Positions 11,467 to 22,395 of a stretch of 64,000 nucleotides of DNA are shown here, one piece after another. The translations under genes and the position numbers were made by a program. The notes below the pieces were generated by a model. The model was not told the DNA's origin and did no database searches. It saw only the letters and a program-made list of their open reading frames with translations. Location: the NCBI GenBank assembly GCA_025765595.1, contig JAIVFH010000001.1, positions 682,001-746,000 on the forward strand, written 5' to 3'. The first letter of the stretch is position 1. Each line of letters opens with the position of its first letter. The DNA comes from Obelidium mucronatum. Lineage: Eukaryota; Chytridiomycota; Chytridiomycetes; Chytridiales; Chytriomycetaceae.

Positions 11467-12734
11467 ATGAGTGTACAAGCGCCACATCCACATGACGCTG
11501 CCAAATCTGCCAAATCTTCCAAACCAACCTCGCCAGGAATTCAAAGTGCGATGGCTCAAGGCCTGGCCGGATTTACAGCAGGTGCAGTGTCCACAGGGAT
11601 CTTGCACCCGCTCGATGTGATCAAAACAAGGTTGGCACATACTGACAGTGCTAGAGTATATGTCATGCGTTTAAAAACCGAGTTTGTCGGACAGGTTTCA
11701 GATCAATGAGTCGACACAGCGGGGTATCTTTGGGCTTCGTGGAACAGTCAACACATTCAATACTATTCGGAGTTTAGATGGAATCAAAGGATTGTATCGA
11801 GGACTAGCTGCCAATTTGGCTGGTTCTACATTGTCTTGGGGTTTTTACTTCTTATGGTGAGTGTGCTGTGCTTCCTTCCCAAACTCAACGAAAGAACAGG
11901 TACGATTTGATCAAGACTCAAATGCAGAACTTTGTTGATTCCAAGAGTACCGCGTCTTTAACCTCTTCGCAAACGTCTTCTCAAATCCAAAACAACACTT
12001 CTCGATTACCTGCAAGTTACAATCTCGCTGCCAGTGCCTTGGCAGGAGCCACAACATGTTTGATGACGAATCCATTTTGGTTAATCAAAACGCGAATGTG
12101 TGCAGACCGCGCAAGTGATCCTGGAGCTTACAAGAGTTTGTTGGATGGTTTGAAACAGACATACCAAGGAGAAGGAGTTCGTGGATTGTACAAAGGTCTC
12201 TCGATGAGTCTTGTTGGGGTTAGTCATGGGGCAGTTCAGTTCATGGCTTATGAGGAGATGAAGAAGTGGAGGACAAATCGAAGCACTTCGAAAATGGTGA
12301 AGCGTTTTTGGGAAGTATTATCCTTGTTTTCTCATAGCCAAATTATAGAGCTCTACTGATGTTGCGATCATGTCTGTTTCATCCAAAGTGGTGGCAATGG
12401 TTGTTACTTATCCGTATCAAGTAATTCGTGCAAGAATTCAGGTGAAAACGCTCGCAATTTCAAATTCAACCTTATGCCTTCCCTGATAAACTGTTATTAG
12501 AACCAGCGAACTGATGCCGAAGGACAATATCGAACTCCGTTGCAGACTATTTTCCGTATTTACAAGTAAGACAATTGTAGAGTATAGTCGAACGCTCGTG
12601 TTTTTTTACGCGAACTATGTTATATCAGAGGTGAAGGGGTTCGTGGATTCTACAAGGGAGTCGGTCCAGCCCTAATACGAGTGCTTCCGGGACTACTTTG
12701 ACTTTTGTCGTATATGAGGTGTGTAACTCTTGAT
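11467..12734 (+). CDS. Mitochondrial folate/FAD carrier (SLC25A32/Flx1-like), reading frame broken near the 3' end
   Basis: A mitochondrial carrier with three signature repeats: HPLDVIKTR, NPFWLIKTRM and YPYQVIRARIQ. The third motif, LSWGFYFLWYDLIKT and SHGAVQFMAYEEMKKW are characteristic of the folate/FAD carrier group, which imports these compounds into the matrix. Introns fall at about 11631-11693, 11857-11899, 12297-12345, 12442-12500 and 12567-12629, all in frame. After GFYKGVGPALIRVLPG the frame is lost and a stop follows. The expected continuation, TTLTFVVYE, is present in the next frame and ends at 12734. One missing base in the GGG at about 12690 explains this. Either the consensus has an error or the last helix is lost. 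Confidence 0.85.
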
Positions 12735-12906
12735 TAATTGCTCAAACACCGGCAACACCTTCTAAACACGCTCCGCACAGAGCACACTCCGAGTGATCAA
12801 ATCCTCGTCGTAGTTGCCAGTTACCGCTGTTCGAGGATGGAGTCAAAATAAATATTAATAGAACTCTTTTGAATTTTTTTCTTCTGTCCCACAACCTTCT
12901 GCTTCG

Positions 12907-14448
12907 ATGGCCGACGATTCGCAACAGGACATTGACATTGACTCAGTGATTGACCGCCTTCTCGAGGGTTCGTAATGAGCGGGATATGAGGGACTGGAGG
13001 GTGTTTAGTGGGGCCTTTGTTGGCTGCAATAACCCCATTTAGGTGTCTCTTCAGGCACCTCTTCTAACAGCTTCTCCCTTAGTTCGCGGTGGAAAGCCAG
13101 GCCGCCAAGTGCAACTCGCCGAACACGAAGTGCGGTATCTCTGCAACAAATCGAGAGAGATCTTCATCAGCCAACCAATTCTGCTGGAACTCGAAGCGCC
13201 AATCAAAATCTGCGGTTCGTGTTATTTAAAATGATGCGGGAGACGATAGCGGCTGGAAGCGGGTTGGAGCATATTTGTGGCTGATTTCATGTGGATGTGT
13301 GATATTTCATTGGGGTGGCCATTGTTCACACACCGCACATACAATTTCATTCCACGGCTAAACCCGTCCACTCCAACTCAATACTGATTTTTTTTGTATT
13401 TATCAGGTGATATCCATGGGCAGTATTACGATCTTCTACGTCTGTTCGAATACGGTGGATTTCCCCCTGACTGCCAACTACCTCTTTTTGGGGGACTATG
13501 TTGATCGTGGAAAGCACTCATTGGAAACAATTTGCTTGCTCTTGGCTTACAAGATCAAGTTCCCGGAAAACTTTTTCATTCTTAGAGGAAATCATGAGGC
13601 GGCCAGTATCAACAGAATTTATGGATTTTATGACGAGTGTAAGTACACCTTTTTCAATATATTTTGGCTGAAGGCCACCGCGGTGTGGAAGAGTCGTGTG
13701 GCTCTGGTTTTTAAAAATTCTTGAGAGGTTGTTTGGTCAAGTGTTTAACCCGTCCCCAAATAGGCAAACGAAGATACAACATTAAGCTTTGGAAAACGTT
13801 CACCGACTGTTTCAACTGTTTACCTATTGCCGCCATTATTGATGAAAAAATCTTGACAATGCACGGAGGACTTTCCCCCGACTTGCAATCTATGGAACAA
13901 ATCCGTCGTTTGATGAGACCTACAGATATCCCGGACACTGGTGCGTGGTTTCTTCGTTGGTGTTGTAAGGTTTAATATTTTTTGTCGCACAGGACTTTTG
14001 TGTGATTTGCTGTGGTCGGACCCCAACAAGGACACGACCGGATGGTCGGAGAACGATCGTGGAGTCTCGTTCACATTCGGACCTGATGTCGTTACTAGGT
14101 TCCTTCAAAAACATGATCTTGATTTGATCTGTCGTGCCCACCAAGTCGTCGAGGATGGTTACGAATTTTTTGCAAAGCGACAGTTGGTTACCTTGTTTAG
14201 TGCACCCAATTACTGTGGAGAATTCGATAACTCTGGAGCAATGATGAGTGTTGACGAAAGCTTGATGTGTTCATTCCAGGTGTGTTGTTTTTCTTTTTTT
14301 TCTGTTTTTTTTTGTGGATTCTCGTGTCTTTATTCACCTATTCACCGACTAGATTCTTAAACCTGCGGAAAAGAAGCAAAAGTTCTACGGCGGCGCAAAC
14401 CGTCCGATTACTCCACCTCGTAAGGGAGGCAAGAACAGCATAATGTAA
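12907..14448 (+). CDS. GLC7: Protein phosphatase PP1 catalytic subunit, one-base frame break in exon 3
   Basis: Ser/Thr phosphatase PP1, a major regulator of mitosis, glycogen metabolism and transcription. Exon 1 starts [20 protein letters not shown] (12907-12967), exon 2 is 13083-13214 and exon 3 begins at 13407. Metal-binding and catalytic motifs are present: GDIHGQ, GDYVDRG, RGNHE, and HGGLSPDL; the catalytic-loop [11 protein letters not shown] lies near the end. The tail is ILKPAEKK followed by a basic stretch and TAA at 14446-14448. Between FEYGGFPPD and [13 protein letters not shown] there is one extra base at about 13471-13472. No intron can explain a one-base shift, and the protein on both sides is almost perfectly conserved. 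Introns 1 and 2 (115 and 192 nt) are long for this genome. Confidence 0.95.
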
Positions 14449-14692
14449 TTTTTCTCTCGGGTTGTCGTTGACCCCCCTGTCAGAGGAGAGTGGTGTTATG
14501 TAGATAGAACTTGCTTTTTTCGGGTTGAATTTGTGGTGGTTATTTGCTTGGTGGTTTTTTTTTTTTAATGTTTTTGGGAGGGAATGTGAGATTGCGATCA
14601 GTACTCCGATGAGTTGTGATACTTTTTTTTTTTTGAAGCTGTTGTCTGTTGGTTACTTGTTTGTTTTTTGTTTTATTCAGAGTAGTCTTTCG

Positions 14693-15029
14693 TATTATCG
14701 CCCATTTGATTTGACAATATTAAAAGCATTTATTGATGCGCGACTCTCTCAAGAATTGCAAGTCTCAACTTACAAATACAACACGCGGTTCCTGTCCACC
14801 CATTTCCTATGTTTTAAAATTCCAGACACAGCACCGCCAACAACACTCCCCAAGAATAGCTATTATCGCCCATTTGATTTGACAATATTAAAAGCATTTA
14901 TTGATGCGCGACTCTCTCAAGAATTTGTAAGTCTCAACTTACAAATACAACACGCGGTTCCTGTCCACCCATTTCCTATGCTTTAAAATTCCAGACACAG
15001 CACCGCCAACAACACTCCCCAAGAATAGC
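14693..15029. repeat. Direct tandem duplication, two copies of about 168 bp
   Basis: Copy 1 is 14693-14860 and copy 2 is 14861-15029, directly abutting. They differ by about one indel (AATTGCAAG versus AATTTGTAAG) and one substitution (TGTTTTAAA versus TGCTTTAAA). Copy 2 contains the last codons and the 3' end of the leftward ThrE-like gene; copy 1 is an extra copy of that end lying downstream of its stop. The near identity implies a recent event or an assembly artefact. Confidence 0.9.
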
Positions 15030-17083
15030 CCCAAACCCAACGACAATGCAATTACTAAAACAGACCCCGCCAAAGAGATTCCGCTAGCTACGTCAGCTGA
15101 AGAAAATGCACGTACAGCTAGAGTTCCAGGAACAAGAACTTGTAACCCAGCGAGGATTGCTACGATCGGATTTGACAGAGTTACTTGACTATATACATTC
15201 GAAAGGGTTCCCATTGTAAATGCAGTAATGAACGAACTGAGCGGATCACCAAGTGTCGGGTAAACAAGTGTGTAAATGACCTGGGCAACTGTGAGAACCA
15301 AGGCCATGAAAAAGAACTGCCGCGGATGCGCGTTCAAATCGATTATAAATATAATAATTGTGGGCACGAATATAGCCCATTGGATGGTTGTACTGAGTGC
15401 ATGCGGGCATGCTGAAATCACCAGCAAGTCGACATTGTTTGACGCTTTTGTTAAACTCAGTCTATGGGAAGTTTTGTTTTTTTAAGTATGTGATTGGAGT
15501 TTCAAACAGTTTTTACGAAACTTACGCCAAGACATCTCCAAATTCAAGCCCGATCCCAATCAAAGCTGTTACAGTCAAAGAATACCCGAGTCTGGAAACT
15601 CCAGCACCAGGATGTCGAGAAGCCAGTTCCATAATGGACAAGGTGATATTCGTTCCCTGTACCAACTGAATAATCGACGAAACAGTTGTCGATCCAGGAC
15701 AAATTGGGAAATCCAATACAACCATGAAACGACAGCAAAAAGCAACCGTTAATGCACTCAAGGAACTCTGATATCCGTTTGACGCTTTGATCCATTGAGC
15801 ATAGCTTGTTGATGATTCCAACAACGCAGCCCAGGCAAAAGCTTGCCAAAACGTCGTACCAACCGCCCCCAAAGAATATAGCGCAACATCCATGCAGACT
15901 TTATTCCATAAATAAGGAGCGAGAGCCATTCCGGATATAGCGGATCTGCAGCTCGTATGAGTTTGAGGCGTTGTAAAGCATCCGACACTGCGATTGACGT
16001 GAATATTTGAACATGTTTCATCCAAGGTTTCTTTTCGTTGGATTTCAATTGAGCTTTTAGACTGTGTTTGTTTTAAATCTTCATTATTCCCGTCAGGGTT
16101 GCTGTTTTGGAGCTCCTCCCTTGCGTATTTGAACTGCTTAAAGACATTTGGGACCGACACTAGCTAAATGCAGTATCCGGTTCTTAATTTCTGATTCAGT
16201 GGTGTTGGGAGCTAGTTCCTTGCTTCTATTCTCGGACTTTCTTTTCATGTGTATGCCAGTACAGAGTGCCCCCCAAGTACATTGAAATAGCTTGAATCCA
16301 AGGCAGTTTTTCCAACGGGTCTCTTAGTGAGGGCGCGTAGAGAGATGCGTTCGAAGAGAGAACAGCGGATTCGGACTGGGAATAGGATGCAACATGACGC
16401 GCTAATTCATCACATAATTGGAGCTTGTATGAGTCCAGACCAGACCATGTGCCAAATAAATGCGTTCTTCCATCTATATTTAGAGATGAAGGCGTGAGAT
16501 TTTGTTTTTTGAAAGGGAGGAGGGAACCTCACAGCCAGTATTTCCCTCTTTCCATGAAGCGAACGCGTATCCATTAAAGAAGGAAAACTTTGCCGGCCTT
16601 CCTAAGCCCTGTGCTACTTCGTTCATGTGTGACCCCATAGCAGCCGTTGGGCATCCGTATTCCTGTAACTGACACTGCCAACAAAACCAAAAACTCATCC
16701 AAACTCTTGTTGTTGACTTTCTTTTCTCGTGCGATTTGTTTTTGTTTCTTTTGTCTCCTCCGCTGGGCGGCGGTAGTCACTGCGGGTGTTGCAGGTGTTG
16801 CCGCTGATATGGATTCAACTTCGCTCAAACTGTTATCAGCAGAGGATGATATTTCGGAAACGTCTTCTTCAACGGAGAAAGCTTTCTGGTCATGTTTTTC
16901 TTGCTCGGCGAACTGGTCCAGCAATGAGATCAACTCGTTGGCGTTGAAACTATATGATTGACGACGTGGCTGTCGCGGCTTTCTGATTTTCAAAGTGGAG
17001 AGAGGAGTGCCGAGGGACGAAAAAGATTGCCCTGTTGGCTGATGTTTGAGGTCGCGTGTTGCTGCATCAATTTTTGAGGCCAT
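14939..17083 (-). CDS. ThrE/Prm10-like multi-pass membrane protein with several frame breaks
   Basis: Resembles the threonine/serine exporter superfamily that includes yeast Prm10. The N-terminus (MASKIDAATRDLK from 17083) is soluble and low-complexity. The ThrE domain begins with LDEFLVLLAV and continues one frame over as LQEYGCPTAAMGSHMNEVA. After an intron at about 16470-16530 comes GRTHLFGTWSGLD. The C-terminal half is membrane-spanning: SSIIQLVQGTNITLSIMELA, GYSLTVTALIGIGLEFGDV, then after another intron (about 15420-15521) AIFVPTIIIFII and GSVLVIALSLGLGLFLGSVV. The frame changes near 16675 and again between about 16230 and 16130; one of the latter could be a 37-nt intron. Stop at 14939. 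Its 3' end is tandemly duplicated. The transported substrate is unknown. Confidence 0.65.
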
Positions 17084-17344
17084 TTAATTAATAATAAAGT
17101 AATCATTCATTTAATTGGTTTTTAAGTCGAAAGACTATGACGGGATAATTCCACACAAAGATGTATGATTCCCTTGTCAGATATAACTCTGTACATAAGA
17201 AGGTGCAATTGTTGCCAAGAACTGTTTGTTCACATACAAAAAAAGAAAAGAAAAGAAAAAGAAACAATAAAATCAACTTTAAAGAAAAAAATTAACAAAA
17301 CAAAACAAAAAAAAGGAAAACGGGTCCGTGCAAAAACCAATCAA

Positions 17345-19820
17345 TCACAAGCTATACCCCGCAACACGACCCGCCGTCTTCCCTAATTCATCCACCTTCT
17401 TCATCAAGTCATACGCAACAGACTGACTCACAACCGAGTCTCCTTTATACTCTGGATGCCCCATTACGAAATTACGGATCCATCGTGCTCCTGTGGGGAT
17501 CTTTCCTGCCGCACGACGAGATATAAAGTCCAGGTATTCATTTAACCCCTTCAACGTGGAATAAGACAGGTTGGGCGCAGCTGAAAGGTATGCGCGGATG
17601 AGAGGTACCATTCCTGGAAATTCGTTGGCCTGTTGGGAGGAAAAAATGACGGGTTTGAGAAAACCGCGACAACCTCCCATAGAAAAAAATAAAACAAAAA
17701 TAACACACAGTACCTTTCCGTTAATGATTTCATCCACCGTCAATTCCACAGCATCATCATAAGAATCTCCCGCCGCCGCCGCCGCCGCCACAGACGGAAC
17801 CGCCACCGCAAACCCATCAAACTCCGCCGGCCTCCTCGCCGGATTCCCAAACACATTCTTTCTGAACCAAAACTTTTCCTTCAACACTGCATCCCGCTTC
17901 TGCCCCGTCGCCATATTCAAATCCACAAGACTCAATTTCATGTACAAGTTCAAATCAAAACTCAGAATCGTGCGCGTGAGGAGCACGACAAAGACGCTGT
18001 AGGCTGCGTTTTCAAAGTCTGTGAGTTGGATTTCCATGCTTCGGAATTCAACGCGCCATCCGATTGGGCTGAGTGGGGGTGGCGGTTTGAAACGCATTGT
18101 TTGCCAGTTTGTGCTTTGGATGTTTTCAAAGTGGTCTGTGGATGTGCTGTCGTCCAGATCGAGTTTTTCGGTAAATACAACAATGGGGTCGCGGATAAAG
18201 AGGTGGGCGTAGTGCTTTGCAAGAAGGTCGTCGATTCCTAGGATGGGTTCGTGAGTTTTCTCTGTGCCGCCCAAAGAAATTAACGGTGTATCATTTACCA
18301 TTTTGGGTTAATTCTTTGTAAATGTCCTTGTCGTGAACTAATGGAATATCATTGTACTTGGCGTCGTAGTATGTATCTTTTGGGGGAGGCAGGGTTGTCA
18401 CCATTGGGCTGAATACATCAGGATCCTGAGAGCATCCGCCAGAGTAGAGCGGTCCAGGCGATAAATAAGTGGAAATTGATGCGTATCGTGACTTCGGGAT
18501 ATTAAAACGCGAAGATTTGAGAGGCTGTCAACAAAAAAGTTGGCGGGTTGTAGACAACAATCATGGCAAAAAATAATGGTTCTTACATCAAGACCCCGCT
18601 CTTCCCTTGTTCGATCATCCACAGAACCGGAAATAACATCCCATCGGCAGTCCACGTCCGCTAAGTATCCACGAAAAATTGGAGCTCCAGCGGATAAAGC
18701 CATCTATGCATGCGTACGGGTTATTATTTCATTAGTATGACTTATTTAAACAGAGATTTTACGATATACCATTATCGGAGTCATGACTGCCAACTGGTCA
18801 TATAACCGCCGGGCTTCCTCAACACTGCATGCCTGAAAAGTGACTTGCAGACAAGAGCATCCCATTCCAAAACACATGCAATCCATGTAAATATGATCCG
18901 GTTTAGCATCGGGGACAAGTTCCGGAAGTGTCTTATTCTCCCCGTTTTGAACAAGACAGGGAGGAGCCGGTTCTAGGAATGGAACTGGAGTATTCACATC
19001 TTTAAAAATAGGCACATTGATTGCGACTTTAGATCCCCGACGTTCGCGAATGTTCTGAGTCAGAGTTCTTGAAATGAGAATTAGCAAAATCTGCACGTGA
19101 AGTCAACAAACTGTCAAAGCCAATTTTTTACCTGAATCGAGGGTGGGGGTTGATGGCTTCATCGGGAATGAATAGACTATTGCTCGCTCCGCCCGATGGC
19201 GTTGGACTGCTCGGTGGATCCAGGAAAGAAGAGGGCTGGTTGACGCCAAGAAGGGGGAAGTTTGTGATTGAAACCAGGGCCTCGTTCTCTTTCAGATACG
19301 ACTGAGCAAGCGCGCGCCTGTGGGACGCAAAAGAGAACAGAGAAAGCGAATTCGCAGCAAGCAGTTAGTTGACACCCGCTGCGAGCGTGTCTGACTCTGA
19401 CGCACCTCTCGCGCATGTTTGGCTCGACGGCCAGCAGATCCTCGATCAGGAAGCCGTACGGGCCTGCGGGCGTGCCCTCGAGCATGTAGCGGCCGTACTC
19501 TGGCTTGAACGACCACGAGATTTGTCCGCTGTGTAAGGTTGTGTCCGGGTTAGCCGCGCTAGGCCGTACTTTGCGAGTCCTTACTTGGCGGCCGCCTCGC
19601 GCGCCTCGAGCCGCAGCAGCACGTCGTGGGCGCGCGCGGCGTCGTCGAAGGCCACGACGGCGTATTCAATCTCGTCGCCCCACAGCAGCTTGTCGCGCCG
19701 CCGCGTCTTCAGCGCCGCCCACACGTGCAGAAACTGCGCGATGCCGTGCCGCCGCACGTGCGCCGCGTGTCCCTGCGCGTCGCCCCACGCAAGCGGCGTG
19801 CCGAGTGTGAGGAGGCCCAT
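17345..19820 (-). CDS. GSH1: Glutamate-cysteine ligase, catalytic subunit
   Basis: Catalyses the first, rate-limiting step of glutathione synthesis, joining glutamate and cysteine with ATP in the cytosol. The start [10 protein letters not shown] and the block [17 protein letters not shown] are diagnostic. Further family blocks: [71 protein letters not shown] and [20 protein letters not shown]. Introns lie at about 19530-19585, 19320-19405, 19090-19140, 18700-18770, 18530-18590, 18241-18301 and 17635-17715. The one at 18241-18301 is needed to join ELTQNG to IDDLLAKH; read straight through it would look like a frame break. No true break was found. The first exons (19400-19820) are strongly GC-rich compared with the rest. 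It is head-to-head with a kinesin gene. Confidence 0.95.
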
Positions 19821-19876
19821 TTCTTTTTTTTTTTATTTCTTTTTTCTTTTTTTGTTGATCTGATTTCAAATGAAAA
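19821..19876. promoter_or_regulatory. 56-bp divergent spacer between GSH1 and kinesin 1
   Basis: Two start codons on opposite strands are only 56 bp apart. The spacer is almost entirely a pyrimidine-rich T run followed by TTGTTGATCTGATTTCAAATG. If both starts are right, the promoters overlap the two first exons or are shared. Either start could be further inside its gene, but the GSH1 start is well supported by the conserved MGLL...GTPL. Confidence 0.35.
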
Positions 19877-22246
19877 ATGGATCACGTCGTGAACACCCCC
19901 GTGCACATTAGCACGGCAACATCAAAAGCATCAACGCCAAAAACACAGAGGACAGACGCGTCAAGCAGCAGGAAATCAACACCAGCCTCTTCAAAAACAA
20001 TGACACAGACATCAACTCCACTGCTGAATCGCGCGATTGCCGCCCCAACCCCCGTCTCTGTTGTCGGCTTAAAAAAACAAGGGAAATCAGACCTGACGCG
20101 TCCATCGTCCCTCCGAAAAGTCACCGCCACGTCAACCTGCGATGATGATGTTGATGATTCTCCTGACAAACCCGATCCCGACAAAGGTGCCTGTGGAAAA
20201 CCTCCATTGATCAAGAAAACGGTCGCGGCTCTTTCATCAGACAACAAAAATCATCAAAGCCAGAAGAAATATGCCTCAGAATCTCTTCCATTGTCACGCC
20301 CAACAACGCCTGGACTCTCAAAACTAGCACAACAAACACAACACGTTCGATCCGTCTCGGCTTCGTCTGAAAAAACAACGTCTTCCTCTGTCGCCACCGT
20401 TTATGCTTCAACGCCTCTTTCATATGATCAGCAATCCATCAAAGTGGCCGTACGACTCAGAAACACAAACGATTCCGGCGGAAAGACTTGCTCCAATTCT
20501 CGACCTGCAACCCCAAACATCACATCTGAAAACAACAACAACCAATCACCCCCAATCTGCATGAACCTAAGCGGCAACAACAAGATTGATATTTGCGATC
20601 CAAAAAACGAATCCAGCACCAAGGCATTCCACTTTGACACTGTTTTTAAAATGGACGCGTCTCAAGAAGATGTATACAATACAGCCGTAGACCCGCTTAT
20701 TCGAAAATGTCTGGAGGGTTACAATGGTTGCATTTTTGCATATGGTCAAACAGCATCCGGCAAAACACATACAATGCAAGGGCCCACCGCAAGGATTGAG
20801 GAATCTTTGAATGATGGTTGTACCAATCTTTCACCTGAAGTCGGGATCATAACTAGAGTGGTCCATCAGCTACACGACCATGTCAAACACAAACGTGGGA
20901 AAATAGACGAAGCGACTGGCAACTGTCTTGATTTTGTAGTCAAAGTCTCGTATCTTGAAATATATAATGAAGGGCTTGTTGATTTACTCGTGGACAAGGA
21001 TAAACAAGGTATCTTGATATTGTACCCTTCACAATTATAATTATTAAATTGGTTTTTGCTCGATACCCTTTTCAAAAAAAAACCCAGAAACACTCAAGAT
21101 AAGAATAGAACCAGAATCCATAACAGGCAAAGACCTATACGTCCAAAACCTGACCGAGAAATACATTTCCACTCTCCAAGACTACGTGCGAATCCTCACA
21201 ACAGGCGCCAAAAACAGATCCATCGGCGAAACAAACATGAATCGTCAATCCTCTCGAAGTCATGCGATCCTCACCATCACAATCGATCAGTATGTAGTCG
21301 AGCCAAGGCGGCCTCAAACTGCTACATCATCATCATCGATAACAGATCTGGCGTTTGGGCGGCAAGAAAGCGCGAGTTCGTTAATGATACCCGCACATGT
21401 TCAAAAAGAACAAGAACATTCCCCAGAGGTATTACAAAAAGTTGGACAAGGCAGAAAAAGATCCAAAATCCACTTGATTGATTTGGCAGGTTCGTTTGTT
21501 CATTTTGATGGGGTGTATGCAACCCCAATTAATTTTCTTTCTCTTTCTACCAGGCTCAGAGCGAGTGGATTCAACCGGCGCCACAGGAGACAGGTTAAAA
21601 GAAGGATCACAAATCAATCAGTCCCTTTCTGCGCTTGGAAACGTAATCAGCGCACTCACGTCTCCTACCAAAACCGCCAAACAGCACATCCCGTACCGAG
21701 ACAGCAAACTCACATATCTGCTGAGCGACTCGCTTGGAGGGAATGCGTTAACGCTCATGATCACGTGTTGTAGTCCGACAGCTAAAAACTATAGTGAAAG
21801 CCTGAGTACGCTAAGATTTGCGGAACGTGTTAAAAAAGTGATTAATAAGGCGGTTGTGAATATGGATCCGTTCCTCTTGCGGTAAAAAAAAAAAAAAAAA
21901 AAAACTTTTCTCTTTTTTTTTTTTTGATTAAACATCCCTTTTTTTTTATTCTCAAAAAAGTATTGCTGACTTGGAGGCGGAAATTGTTCGTCTCAGGCTG
22001 GAGCTTGGGAAGTGTACCTGTGGGCGAGGAGGTGTTGACACTACTTGTGAAAAGCATTTCGTCAACAATTCTCAACATCAGCCAACTCAAACTGATGCTG
22101 ATAATGGAAAGGCAAAAAGTTGGTGGATCGCGGTGATGGATCGACTTCGAAGTAAAGGAGGAGGCTGTTGTTCTGTTGGTGCAAAGAGGCGCGTTGGTGT
22201 GGAAACTATGAACACTTTTACTTATGAAAAAATAGAGTACGAATAA
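19877..22246 (+). CDS. Kinesin-like motor protein, tandem copy 1
   Basis: A 715-residue kinesin; kinesins are ATP-driven microtubule motors. Exons are 19877-21008, 21088-21489, 21554-21881 and 21961-22246. An unusually long Ser/Thr/Pro-rich head of about 190 residues precedes the motor, which begins [15 protein letters not shown]. Motor motifs: P-loop [10 protein letters not shown], switch [13 protein letters not shown], switch [19 protein letters not shown], then [20 protein letters not shown]. The motor ends [13 protein letters not shown], followed by only about 90 residues with a short helix ([16 protein letters not shown]) and a Cys-rich, basic tail. There is no long coiled-coil stalk, so cargo binding and dimer formation are unclear. 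The last intron begins GTAAAAAA with an A run of about 19. The N-terminal motor suggests plus-end direction, but the subfamily is not clear. Confidence 0.9.
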
Positions 22247-22395
22247 AATTATCGATTTTTTTTTATTGGGCTGTTAACTATTAGAGTTTTTAACACCATC
22301 GACTGATTTCCCGCATGCTGCGAGAATAATGCACCACTTCTCACAACTGAATAATAACGATTTACGATTTTTTTTTATTCCATTGTCATCAAATC

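Noticed and set aside
14525..14986. A + strand open frame with a duplicated YYRPFDLTILKAFIDARLS segment
   Set aside because: The protein repeat simply reflects the 168-bp DNA duplication read on the strand opposite the real gene.
18241..18301. Apparent frameshift in glutamate-cysteine ligase
   Set aside because: A 61-nt intron with good splice sites joins ELTQNG to IDDLLAKH exactly as in the family.
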